Source of the DNA: Sphingobacterium sp. | Lineage (GTDB): Bacteria; Bacteroidota; Bacteroidia; Sphingobacteriales; Sphingobacteriaceae | Reading direction: 5' to 3' | NCBI GenBank assembly: GCA_031253985.1 | Contig: JAIRVH010000223.1 | Span: 46,232 to 110,231 of the forward strand | Length of the DNA stretch: 64,000 nucleotides | Shown: positions 52,662 through 62,861 of the stretch, piece after piece | Layout: each line of letters starts with the position of its first letter | Position numbering within the stretch: the stretch's first letter is position 1 | Notes under the pieces: model-generated | Database searches by the model: none | Told to the model about the DNA's origin: nothing | The model's input: only the letters and a program-made list of their open reading frames with translations | Position numbers and translations under genes: made by a program

Positions 52662-54146
52662 CTATTTTTTGCCATTGTCTTTTGCCCACCACAATCTTTT
52701 TCCCCAAACATGATCAACAACCCCTTTAGCTGCTGCCTCTGTATTAACTTTATTATATAAATATTCATTATTTGGGTAAGGAAGACGCCAGGGCTGATCA
52801 GTATGGTTATTTCCCCATTTAGAATTTAATGAAGGATAATTGGTACTAGGAATTCCAGTACGTCTATATAATGCCCAAGCTTCGTAATTCTCTTTAAATA
52901 AAGCGACCCACATATCCCACCAAATTCTTTCTTTAGTATTATCAAATTTGCCGGCATTAGCAAGATACTTCTTCACTTTATCTTCAGAAATACCATTGTC
53001 CTTCATAGAAATCGTTACAGCAGTATTGTAGGCTGTCTCCGCACTCATTCCAACATTGTATCCCATTAATGCTGCCTCAGCTAAAATATAATATGTTTCA
53101 CAAGATTTATAAAATGGTGTAAATCCAGCAGCATTGTGTATATAATCCCCACCTATCCAAGAAACAGATCTCAGAACCTTCGGTCCTCCAGCGGCTGGTC
53201 CATTAGGAAAACCAACATAAGTTCCAACATTTGTAGTATCCGCTATTGAAGCTATTCTTGGATCCTCCACACTTGTCATATAGTTAATGAAAATATCAAA
53301 CATTCCCCAATTATCAATTCTTCCTCCGTTTATACCAGACTTATACCATGGCTCCATATACGGTAATGTTCCTGGGTAATACAAATAACAGTTTTCTTCG
53401 CTACTTTCGAGAACCGGATACTTTGACTTATTACCTGCAATCTCTTCAATGGTAGATTTAGCTAGTGAAGGAGCTACAGCAGAGATACGCATTGCCATTC
53501 GTAAACGTAGGGAATTACAAAATTTCTGCCATTTTTTCATATCGCCATTATAAATAATATCAAAATCGCCTACGATATCACTACCTGTCCCTGCTGCCAT
53601 TTCGTCCGCAATTTTCTTTAAATCTGCTAAAACAGCGGGGAAAATATCCTCTTGCTTATCATATTTCGGTCTTAAAATATCTCCGTCTGCAGGGAGCCCT
53701 TTAAATGCCTCAGAATATGGGATATCCCCCCAACCATCCAACAAATAAGACCACATATAATTTTGCCATATGCGTGCTATCGCTCTGATATTTTTATAGG
53801 CAGCCTCCTTTTCGGCAGTCTTTGCGAGCAAATCATTAAGCTGCGTAATGTTGTAATAAGAAGCATACCACCTATTACCATAACCATTATTTGAGGGAGT
53901 TAGACCATCCAATTTATCAAGATACTGAATTTTCACAATGTACCCGGCGAACGTTCCATATCCATCTACATCGCCGCCGAATTGTTCTCCAGCGTAACGA
54001 AGTACATTGGTCAACATATTCTGTGGAGGGACATTACTAAGCGCGTCCGGATCTGTATTAATTTTTTCAAAGTCCTTAGTACACCCTACCAAAGAAATAA
54101 GGGCAAACAAGAAGATATATCTAATTTTAAATAATAATTTTTCCAT
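52662..54146 (-). CDS. SusD/RagB family lipoprotein (SusD-like type 2)
   Basis: Lipobox ISLVGCTKDFEKINTDPDALSNVPPQNMLTN. Confidence 0.93.
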   Translation of the reverse strand: MEKLLFKIRYIFLFALISLVGCTKDFEKINTDPDALSNVPPQNMLTNVLRYAGEQFGGDVDGYGTFAGYIVKIQYLDKLDGLTPSNNGYGNRWYASYYNITQLNDLLAKTAEKEAAYKNIRAIARIWQNYMWSYLLDGWGDIPYSEAFKGLPADGDILRPKYDKQEDIFPAVLADLKKIADEMAAGTGSDIVGDFDIIYNGDMKKWQKFCNSLRLRMAMRISAVAPSLAKSTIEEIAGNKSKYPVLESSEENCYLYYPGTLPYMEPWYKSGINGGRIDNWGMFDIFINYMTSVEDPRIASIADTTNVGTYVGFPNGPAAGGPKVLRSVSWIGGDYIHNAAGFTPFYKSCETYYILAEAALMGYNVGMSAETAYNTAVTISMKDNGISEDKVKKYLANAGKFDNTKERIWWDMWVALFKENYEAWALYRRTGIPSTNYPSLNSKWGNNHTDQPWRLPYPNNEYLYNKVNTEAAAKGVVDHVWGKRLWWAKDNGKK

Positions 54147-54190
54147 TTTTTTTAAGTTTGTGGCCGATTAATGCGTGACCATTTTTAACA

Positions 54191-57100
54191 TTAAAATGTA
54201 AATCCAACTTTTAGACCAATACTACGTGAAGTTGGAACTGAGGCCTGCTCAAATCCCATACCTCTGGAATCGCTCGAAACACCTCCAGTTTCTGGGTCCA
54301 AACGCATTGTGTTGGATTTATGCACCCATATTAATGCTAGATTTGAACCTATTAAAGAGACATTTGCCCTTTTTATACCTTTAATCTTGCTATATATATG
54401 CTGAGGTAGATTATAAGTTAAATAGGCTTCTCTCAACTTTAAAAATGAACCATCAAATACAAAAGCCTCATCTACATCTCCATTTTTAAACCAATCTTGT
54501 GCATTTGTTTGAATAGTATTTTGCACCCATTTCCCATTTTTGTCTTGCATCACAAATCGCTCATTTTTCATCACATCTTTACCTGCAACAATAGCATGCT
54601 CCCTTATACCGTTAGCTGCTGTAATTTCAGCTATACCTGTTGCATAGGCATGGGACATTGTTTGCGACCAAATATCTCCTCCTTTCCTAAAGTCCAACAT
54701 AAAGCCAAAACTAAAATCTTTATACTTGAAATCATTTCGCAAACTTGCCATAAAATCAGGAACGATATTACCTATTGGTTGTGTAGATTTTCCCATTGCC
54801 AACCCATCTTCCGTAACCTTTATCGCACCATCCTCCGTTCTATCATAAGCATTACCTATCAACGTTCCCCATGGTCTCCCTTTTGAAGCCATTGTCGGAA
54901 TACCCCAGGTCCATCCTATTTGATAATCATTTAGATCTAACTTAGGATATAACTCCAGAACTTTATTTTTGTCTTTTGAGAAATTCACCGTAGCAGTCCA
55001 ATTCAAACCATTTTCTCTTCGAAGAATATCGCCACGTAACTGCAACTCAACGCCCTTACTTTCTATATTTCCTGCATTTAAGAATAAACTAGTAAATCCG
55101 ACTGTGTTTGAAGTATTTACACTAATTAATTGATCTTTTGCATTTTTATGATAATAAGAAACATCAGCGTGTAGTCGATCTTTAAATAGGCCTACTTCTA
55201 CTCCTGTTTCCCACGTAAAAATAGACTCTGGCTTTAAGTCCCTTAATGCATAAGTCATACTCTTATACATCTGTGCAATATCTCTGAAAGCATCGTTCTG
55301 AGCATAATAATAATTTCCATTGGCATATGGGTTTGTAGCATTTCCTACTTCAGCCAAGTTAAGCCTTAGTTTTAAAAATGATAAAACATCACTTTTGATG
55401 CTCGTAAATGATGTCGTTGGAAGCCAGCTCAAACTCATCGAGGGATAAAAAAAAGATTTTGTCAAGGTAGATGACCAATCGTTTCGAGCTGTCAGATCTA
55501 CATATACCTGATCCTTCCAGCCAACTGACGCCTGTCCATATATAGAATTAGAACGATTGTGGGAATGGTCCATCAAGACATCGGCTGCACCAATCTTATT
55601 TGTAATCGTATAAACTCCCAGTACGGCTAATCCATTTGCTCCTAATGTGTTTGATTCAAACTGATTATCACGATAATTTGCTCCTATTGTTCCAAGTACA
55701 TTAAAATTTCCATATTGTTTATTAAAGTTCGCTAGGAAATCAAAGTTGAATTCGGTTGTACTATTCTTATTTTCGCTAAAGCTTCCATTTCTATGATCAA
55801 AATTGAAATAATTGCGCTCAAATCTATTTGTATTATAATAATCTAAACCAACTCTTCCTTCAAATTTTAAAAAATCAAAAGGTTGATAATAAAGGGAGGA
55901 CTTCCCAAAAACCCGGTTCATTTTCAATGAATTAATAGATTCATGCATAGAATAATAAGGATTCATATGATAAATTGAATTCCAATTATAATAGGTATAA
56001 TTACCCTGCGCATCACGTTGATCCCAATTTTTCTTCAGGTCTTTCATATCAACTTGACGGCCAAACCAGATTAATCCATTCATTGGATTTGCACCATCAT
56101 ACCCTTGCATAATTAAATTATCACTTTCCGTTCTTGTAAATGATGACATAATATCATAGGATACTTTTTCGCTAATCTTATAACTATTATTTACTTGAGC
56201 AGAATATTTCTTCTGATCGGTATTCGGCACGGTCCCTTTTTGGTCCCGAAAAGATAATGATGCTCTAGTAGACGAACGGTCTGTTTTTGACATCAAAGAA
56301 AGATTATGATTCATTGAATATCCGGTCTGAAAAAAATCTCTCACATTAGAAGGATGAGAAATCCACGGCGTCGCCTGTCGTACACCATTCACCATAGGAC
56401 TATTAAATTGAGGGAGCATCAAGCCTATATCTAATCTTGGTCCCCAGGATTCGTCAATCCCATCGTTTACCCCTCCACCTTTGCCATCAACATAATTAAA
56501 TACGCTATCCTGAGCATAAGATTGATAAGTTAACCCTTTCCCAAAAGTATTTAAACTATATTCGTCACCTCTTGTTCCCTGACCATAACTATTTTGATAT
56601 TTCGGAATTGTTGCAGCGCGATCTATAGTAAAATTGCCATCATAGGAAATTTGAACTCCATTGTTAGCTTTTTTCCCCGACTTAGTGGTTATCATAATTA
56701 CACCCTTACCTGCACGCATTCCGTAGAGTGCTGCTGAACCGCCTTTTAAAACAGTTACATTCTCTATATCCTCTGGATTGATATCATTTAATCCCGACCC
56801 ATAATCTACCCCAGAATATCTATTGTCTCCAGAACGCTGAGTGGTATTTGTAATGGGAACCCCATCTACAACGATTAGCGGCTGTTGATCAGCTGAAAAG
56901 GAAGTATTTCCACGAATAGAAATACGAGCTGACGATCCAACAGCTCCTCCAAATTGATTGACTTGAACCCCCGCAACTTTCCCTGATAAAGAACCCGTTA
57001 CACTCAATTGTCCAGCATCGGTCAAGTCTTTGGCTTTTACTTCTTGGATTGCATAACCAAGAGATTTCTTTTCACGTGTAATTCCCATCGCTGTGACGAT

Positions 57101-57406
57101 AACTTCATCCAGATTCCGTTCATCAGACTGTAAGGTAACCTGCAGTGTAGTTTGATTGGTTAAGTTTACTTCCTTACGACCATAACCAATAGCCGACACA
57201 CTTAAAGTACCTGCTTGCTTATAGTTAATCGTAAAGTCACCATTTTGTCCCGTCTGTGTTGCTGTTCCATCCCGAAGTGTGATGGTAACCCCGGGGATAG
57301 GTTTCCCGTCTTGGTCGACCACCTTCCCCTTTAAAACTGTTTGCGCATATACTGCCGAGCTTACCAAGACAGTAGCGGCTAGCATAGCAATGCTTTTTCT
57401 GTTCAT
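54191..57406 (-). CDS. SusC/RagA family TonB-dependent receptor
   Basis: CarboxypepD_reg domain, DEVIVTAMGITREKKSLGYAIQEV, KGVIMITTKSGKK. Confidence 0.96.
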   Translation of the reverse strand: MNRKSIAMLAATVLVSSAVYAQTVLKGKVVDQDGKPIPGVTITLRDGTATQTGQNGDFTINYKQAGTLSVSAIGYGRKEVNLTNQTTLQVTLQSDERNLDEVIVTAMGITREKKSLGYAIQEVKAKDLTDAGQLSVTGSLSGKVAGVQVNQFGGAVGSSARISIRGNTSFSADQQPLIVVDGVPITNTTQRSGDNRYSGVDYGSGLNDINPEDIENVTVLKGGSAALYGMRAGKGVIMITTKSGKKANNGVQISYDGNFTIDRAATIPKYQNSYGQGTRGDEYSLNTFGKGLTYQSYAQDSVFNYVDGKGGGVNDGIDESWGPRLDIGLMLPQFNSPMVNGVRQATPWISHPSNVRDFFQTGYSMNHNLSLMSKTDRSSTRASLSFRDQKGTVPNTDQKKYSAQVNNSYKISEKVSYDIMSSFTRTESDNLIMQGYDGANPMNGLIWFGRQVDMKDLKKNWDQRDAQGNYTYYNWNSIYHMNPYYSMHESINSLKMNRVFGKSSLYYQPFDFLKFEGRVGLDYYNTNRFERNYFNFDHRNGSFSENKNSTTEFNFDFLANFNKQYGNFNVLGTIGANYRDNQFESNTLGANGLAVLGVYTITNKIGAADVLMDHSHNRSNSIYGQASVGWKDQVYVDLTARNDWSSTLTKSFFYPSMSLSWLPTTSFTSIKSDVLSFLKLRLNLAEVGNATNPYANGNYYYAQNDAFRDIAQMYKSMTYALRDLKPESIFTWETGVEVGLFKDRLHADVSYYHKNAKDQLISVNTSNTVGFTSLFLNAGNIESKGVELQLRGDILRRENGLNWTATVNFSKDKNKVLELYPKLDLNDYQIGWTWGIPTMASKGRPWGTLIGNAYDRTEDGAIKVTEDGLAMGKSTQPIGNIVPDFMASLRNDFKYKDFSFGFMLDFRKGGDIWSQTMSHAYATGIAEITAANGIREHAIVAGKDVMKNERFVMQDKNGKWVQNTIQTNAQDWFKNGDVDEAFVFDGSFLKLREAYLTYNLPQHIYSKIKGIKRANVSLIGSNLALIWVHKSNTMRLDPETGGVSSDSRGMGFEQASVPTSRSIGLKVGFTF

Positions 57407-57520
57407 AAGTTTAGTTTCAGATGTGTTAGTTTATAGTGCTTTTTATAACAACTAAGTTATAGGTACGAAGCTTTCTTTGTTAACCGAATTTTGACAAGTA
57501 TTGCCCAGTTATTAACCCAA

Positions 57521-57540
57521 AGTGTTAAATATTTAACACT
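57521..57540. promoter_or_regulatory. 20-bp perfect palindrome AGTGTTAAATATTTAACACT (candidate operator)
   Basis: Direct reading; about 115-135 bp upstream of the RagA-like susC start. Confidence 0.55.
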
Positions 57541-57633
57541 GCGGTCCCGCCAAGAACTCTTCCTTTAAAATGCAGCTAAAACCTTAAACGTGAAATCTGC
57601 GGATTCTAAGAAATGGTCGTCTATTCCAAAAAA

Positions 57634-57692
57634 GTATCAGCGGCAAAATTGTAAAAAAGTATGATACTTATTTACAATTTTGCCGCTGATAC
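57634..57692. repeat. 59-bp near-perfect palindrome (29-bp arms, 28/29 paired, 1-nt centre)
   Basis: GTATCAGCGGCAAAATTGTAAAAAAGTAT G ATACTTATTTACAATTTTGCCGCTGATAC; flanked by AAAAAA on the left, i.e. a T-tract on the minus strand. Confidence 0.95.
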
Positions 57693-57811
57693 AATATATA
57701 TTCCAGCGCCTATAGAATCAGGTGGATCGCTAAATTGATTTGATCATCAGACTTATCTAATAGCGCGTTCCGACGTATTCCGCGATTTAAATCCCGATTT
57801 TAATTTCATCA

Positions 57812-58696
57812 CTAAATGACAGAATAGAGTGTCTGTTTATATTGTTGCACATATTCCTTTGGATTGCAGCCCACAACCTGCTTAAAAACCCGGTTAAAAT
57901 TAGTAATGCTATTAAATCCACTGTTATAGGCAATAAAAGAAACACTATCCAGGTGATCTTCATTTAACTGGTTACACACTTCCTTGACTCTTATTCTGTT
58001 GAGGTAGGTCACAAAAGTAACACCGCAATGCTTTTTAAAATAACGGCAAAATGCCTGTGGCGTAAGATTTGCATGATCAGCAACATCTTCTAAGGTAATT
58101 TCGTCCCTATAGTGTTCTTTAATATAATTGCAGATGAAATTAATGCGATTCGATCCCTGTATATGATCAAAAACCACTTCTCCCCTTTCATTACAAAGCG
58201 CTTCCGCCTCATGGGAAATATGGGCCAATGCTCTCAGTAAATAGAAAAAGTGCATCAGCTTATCCATCTGATCGGAAGATTTCAGTTGACAGACCCGTTC
58301 CGATATTTGCTCAAAATACTTTTCTGGAACCTTAAATCCCCTGGAGTTATTATAGATAAACTGATTCAGCGATTCAAACTCGTCCAAAGAAAATAGGGAT
58401 TTCAGCTTACCATTAGGATCAAAAAAGATAGAAACAGAACGCGATTCATTAGACAGACCATCTGGAGATGCTGACTTAAAAACATGAGGCTGATTGGCGC
58501 CTAAAAAGAAAATATCGTTTTCCTTAAAAGGATGGAGTGTATCTTCAACAATCAAAATTCCACTACCTTTTTTTATCCACATCAACTGAGCTTCCTGATG
58601 ACGGTGAAAATAGGGGTAGAAAGTTTCCAGAGCATCTTCTTGCACAGTTAAACTTTGCCCTCGGGTCGTTGGCACGTTAAATTGAAGCGTTTTCAT
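57812..58696 (-). CDS. AraC family transcriptional regulator with N-terminal cupin
   Basis: ITLEDVADHANLTPQAFCRYFKKHCGVTFVTYLNRIRV; YNSGFNSITNFNRVFKQVVGCNPKEY. Confidence 0.93.
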   Translation of the reverse strand: MKTLQFNVPTTRGQSLTVQEDALETFYPYFHRHQEAQLMWIKKGSGILIVEDTLHPFKENDIFFLGANQPHVFKSASPDGLSNESRSVSIFFDPNGKLKSLFSLDEFESLNQFIYNNSRGFKVPEKYFEQISERVCQLKSSDQMDKLMHFFYLLRALAHISHEAEALCNERGEVVFDHIQGSNRINFICNYIKEHYRDEITLEDVADHANLTPQAFCRYFKKHCGVTFVTYLNRIRVKEVCNQLNEDHLDSVSFIAYNSGFNSITNFNRVFKQVVGCNPKEYVQQYKQTLYSVI

Positions 58697-59204
58697 AAGT
58701 TTATTTAGTTTTATGTTTACTGTTTAGTAACATAAATATAACAACTCCAAAGCAACAACACGACCCGTAAATAAAACATAAAAAAACTATACTAAAATAT
58801 GTTTATAATTCGACAATATTTAATAATCCTTTAATAATAACACGGACAAAACATAGAATTCATAAAAAAAACAAGCTAATAGTGAAAAAATGGGTTAAAA
58901 TACAATTAGACTTTGATAAATTGTGATAATTATTATTCAATTGAAAGATTGAACTTTATTAAATTTCATTTTTGATTCTTTTTAGAGTAAAAACAGCGAT
59001 CACATTCATTTGTAACAATGACAAATCTTTCAGATGGAGGGTAGACCTTTTAAATAAATCATTTTGAAGCGCATAAATTTTACGATATTCGTATTAGGCA
59101 ATAAGTACCTAGGTAAACAATCCTATTTCAAACCGAATAGGGTTAAAAATAATTCATGGCTTTAGTACAACAAAAATCATTACTTCCTATAATTCCCAAA
59201 ACTT

Positions 59205-60593
59205 ATGTTCAAAAAAGAAATATATCTTAATCGTCGAAATCATCTGTTATCAACGTTCAGTTCTGGCAAAATTCTTTTGTTGGGCAACATTGAAAATCCG
59301 ATCAATTTTGAGCACAATACCTATCCTTTTCGCCAAGACAGCAGCTTTTTATATTATATAGGTATCAAAAGCCCTCGACTCGCCGCTATATTGGACATCG
59401 AACAAGGTGAGACCATACTATTTGGCGATGAAATGACAATCGATGATATTGTCTGGATGGGACAACAGCAGACTTTGGCTGAAAAGGCTGATCTTTCGGG
59501 TATCAGCAAGGTACTTCCTTTCAACCAGCTCTTCGACTACCTCCATAAGGAAACGCAGGAAACAATTCACTACCTCCCTCCTTATCAATCGCATAATAAA
59601 TTATTACTGGAGCAGCTAACTGGACGTTCTGCCAATCAGCTCCAGCCTTCCGTCGCATTAATTGAAGCTGTCGTGGCACAACGGAGCATCAAATCGGCCG
59701 AAGAAATTAGCGAATTAGAGAAAGCTGTAGATGTCGCGGTGGATATGCACCGCCTTGCTATGCGAATGACAAAACCTGATCGTTATGAATATCAGATCAG
59801 CAATGCCATGCAACATTTTGTACAAGATCAGGGAACGTCCTTTTCCTATCCGCCGATAGTCACAAAACGGGGTGAAATTCTGCACAATCATATGCAATTT
59901 CACCAGCTTTATGAAGGTGATCTCCTGCTCAATGATTCGGGCGTCGAAACTGCTATGGGCTATGCTTCGGATCTGACCAGAACCTTTCCTGTAGGAAGAC
60001 GTTTTACGGCTTTACAAGAGGAGATTTATCAGATTGTCTTACATGCGTTTAAATCAGCTGAGCAGCTGCTGGCGTCCGGAATACGCTTTAAAGACATCCA
60101 TTTAAAAGCCTGTGAAGCGCTTGTAGATGGACTTATACAAACAGGATTCATGAAAGGCAATGCGCAAGATGCGGTCATGAATCACGCGCATGCGCTTTTC
60201 TTTCAATGTGGACTCGGCCATATGCTCGGCCTCGATGTCCATGATATGGAGGATCTTGGTGAACAATATGTTGGATATACCGAAGCTGAGCCGAAAGATA
60301 CCAAGACCTTTGGAATCAAATCGCTGCGACTGGGCAAGAAATTGGAAGCTGGCCATGTGCTCACCGTTGAACCCGGAATCTATATCATTCCTGAATTAAC
60401 GCAGCTTTGGGAGCAACAGAATTTACACAGGGACTTTATTAATTATGATTTCTTAAAAAAACATCTCGATTTCGGTGGCGTTCGTATTGAAGATAATTAT
60501 CTTATTGAAACAGATGGATACCGTCGTTTAGGAAAATATCTTGAACGTGAAATCCAGGAAATCTATCAGCTTAAAGACAATCCAATTGATTAA
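59205..60593 (+). CDS. Xaa-Pro aminopeptidase (M24B, aminopeptidase P family)
   Basis: NDSGVETAMGYASDLTRTFPVG, GLGHMLGLDVHDMED, LTVEPGIYI. Confidence 0.92.
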   Translation: MFKKEIYLNRRNHLLSTFSSGKILLLGNIENPINFEHNTYPFRQDSSFLYYIGIKSPRLAAILDIEQGETILFGDEMTIDDIVWMGQQQTLAEKADLSGISKVLPFNQLFDYLHKETQETIHYLPPYQSHNKLLLEQLTGRSANQLQPSVALIEAVVAQRSIKSAEEISELEKAVDVAVDMHRLAMRMTKPDRYEYQISNAMQHFVQDQGTSFSYPPIVTKRGEILHNHMQFHQLYEGDLLLNDSGVETAMGYASDLTRTFPVGRRFTALQEEIYQIVLHAFKSAEQLLASGIRFKDIHLKACEALVDGLIQTGFMKGNAQDAVMNHAHALFFQCGLGHMLGLDVHDMEDLGEQYVGYTEAEPKDTKTFGIKSLRLGKKLEAGHVLTVEPGIYIIPELTQLWEQQNLHRDFINYDFLKKHLDFGGVRIEDNYLIETDGYRRLGKYLEREIQEIYQLKDNPID

Positions 60594-60628
60594 ATAACGA
60601 ACAACTAACATTGTGATAAACCCGAAAA

Positions 60629-62839
60629 GTGAACCTTTTGGGGTTAACTCAAACAGATAAACAAATGAACAGCATTAAACAGTCGATCTTTATTATTCTA
60701 ATACTGATTTTTCAGGTTCCGGCTTCCATTTTTGCACAGCGGCTTTGGACAGATCATGGTGATCAATATTATGAATTTTCTGACAAGGGAATAGAAACGG
60801 TCAACCCTAAAAATGGGACGCGCTCCATCTTCCTTTCACAACAATCGCTTATTCCACCAGGTACAACGACAGCGCTAAAGGTGGAAAATTTTTCCATTTC
60901 CCAAAACAGTGAACTGATTTTACTCTATACCAACAGCAAAAGAGTTTGGCGCGAGAATACCAGAGGTGATTATTGGGTGTATAATAAGAAGTCCAGTCAA
61001 TTACAGCAGCTGGGCAAAAAATTTCCAGCTTCGCAACTGATGTTTGCAAAGTTTAATCCGCAAGCAGATAAAGTAGCCTACGTCAATAAAGCCGACCACA
61101 ATGTTTACGTAGAAGATCTCGCCAATGGCAGCATTGTTGCCGTTACCAAAGATGGTACGGACCGTCTCATCAATGGTACTTTCGACTGGGTTTACGAGGA
61201 AGAGTTTGGCTGTAAAGATGGTTTCCGCTGGTCGCCGGACGGTAATTCCATTGCTTATTGGAAGCTTGATGCCCGCAACATCCGTAATTTTCTGATGATC
61301 AACAATACGGACAGCCTCTACTCCTACACCATTCCCGTGGAATATCCTAAAGTTGGACAGTCACCGAGTGCCTGTTCGATATGGACCTATGAACTCGCCA
61401 CTGGAAAAAGTACGATGCTGAATATCCCAGGAGATCCCAACCAACACTATATTCCCCGCATGGAATGGTGTCTCGATAGCAAGCAGGTCATCCTCGAGCA
61501 GCTCAACAGAAAACAAAATGAGAGCAAGATCTACACTGTCGCCCTCTCCGATAACAAAGCACAAAACATACATCAGGAACAAAGCGACTCGTGGATTGAT
61601 ATCAAAGCACGATGGAACAACAACGATCCTTCGGGATGGGACTGGGTTCAAGGTGGCAAAGCCTTTATCTGGGTATCTGAAAAAGACGGCTGGCGCAAAA
61701 TCTATCAGATTGATTTATCGGGCAACGAGAAGCTGGTTATGAAAGCGGACTATGATATGATCAATCTTGACTTTTTCGATCCTAAAAATGAAACGATTTA
61801 TTTTACCGCCTCGCCAAACAATGCAACGCAAAAGTATCTGTATAGTGTATCGACGAAAGGCGGAGTTCCAAAAAGACTGACTCCGGCCTCATACGAAGGT
61901 ACCTGCGATTATGATATTTCAAAGGACGGTAAAATTGCCATCTTCAGCTTTAGCAACCGGGCGACATTAAAACACAATGCCGTCATTGAATTACCGACAC
62001 ACAAAATACTCGTAGACTTTGATTTGAAACGTGAAAAGAAAGTCAGCGATGGTATTGCTGAGTTTTTTAAAGTTAAAACATCCGACGGTGTCGAATTGGA
62101 CGGCTGGATGGTGAAACCCCTGGATTTTGATCCAGCCAAAAAATATCCTGTCGTCTTTATGGTTTATGGTGAACCGGCATCACAAACTGTCATAGACAAT
62201 TTCGGTGCAGGATATAACAGTTTATATAAAGGCAACATGGCGCAGGATGGCTACATTTATATTTCTTTGGATAATCGCGGAACTCCTGCTCCTAAAGGCA
62301 GCTTGTGGCGAAAAAGCATCTACCGCAATATTGGACAGCTCAATATTCGCGACCAGGCTTTAGCGACGCAAGAAATCCTGAAATGGCCCTTTATCGACAA
62401 TTCACGTGTGGCCGTCTGGGGATGGAGCGGTGGCGGATCAAGCACGCTCAATCTACTGGGGCAATACCCGCAAATCTATAAAACGGGTATCGCCATTGCA
62501 GCGGTAGCCAATCAGTTACTATACGACAATGTATACCAAGAACGCTACATGGGCCTCCCCCAAGAAAATCTGGCAGACTTTGAAAACGGCTCGCCACTGA
62601 AATATGCAAAAAATATCAAAGGCAACCTACTCTACATCCATGGAACTGGAGACGACAATGTGCATTATCAAAATGCAGAAGTCCTGATCAATGAACTGGT
62701 CAAAAATAACGTGCAGTTCCAGTTGATGTCTTACCCCAACCGTAGCCATTCGATTAGTGAGGGACAAGGTACACATGAGCATCTAAAAACATTATTTACA
62801 AACTATCTAAAATTGCATTGCCCTCCGGGTGGAAGATAG
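60629..62839 (+). CDS. S9 family peptidase (dipeptidyl peptidase IV-like)
   Basis: DPPIV N-terminal motifs NGTFDWVYEEEFGCKDGFRWSPDG, catalytic AVWGWSGGGSSTLN, HGTGDDNVHYQN, NRSHSI. Confidence 0.95.
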   Translation: MNLLGLTQTDKQMNSIKQSIFIILILIFQVPASIFAQRLWTDHGDQYYEFSDKGIETVNPKNGTRSIFLSQQSLIPPGTTTALKVENFSISQNSELILLYTNSKRVWRENTRGDYWVYNKKSSQLQQLGKKFPASQLMFAKFNPQADKVAYVNKADHNVYVEDLANGSIVAVTKDGTDRLINGTFDWVYEEEFGCKDGFRWSPDGNSIAYWKLDARNIRNFLMINNTDSLYSYTIPVEYPKVGQSPSACSIWTYELATGKSTMLNIPGDPNQHYIPRMEWCLDSKQVILEQLNRKQNESKIYTVALSDNKAQNIHQEQSDSWIDIKARWNNNDPSGWDWVQGGKAFIWVSEKDGWRKIYQIDLSGNEKLVMKADYDMINLDFFDPKNETIYFTASPNNATQKYLYSVSTKGGVPKRLTPASYEGTCDYDISKDGKIAIFSFSNRATLKHNAVIELPTHKILVDFDLKREKKVSDGIAEFFKVKTSDGVELDGWMVKPLDFDPAKKYPVVFMVYGEPASQTVIDNFGAGYNSLYKGNMAQDGYIYISLDNRGTPAPKGSLWRKSIYRNIGQLNIRDQALATQEILKWPFIDNSRVAVWGWSGGGSSTLNLLGQYPQIYKTGIAIAAVANQLLYDNVYQERYMGLPQENLADFENGSPLKYAKNIKGNLLYIHGTGDDNVHYQNAEVLINELVKNNVQFQLMSYPNRSHSISEGQGTHEHLKTLFTNYLKLHCPPGGR

Positions 62840-62861
62840 ACTGAATAGCTATTATTTATAG

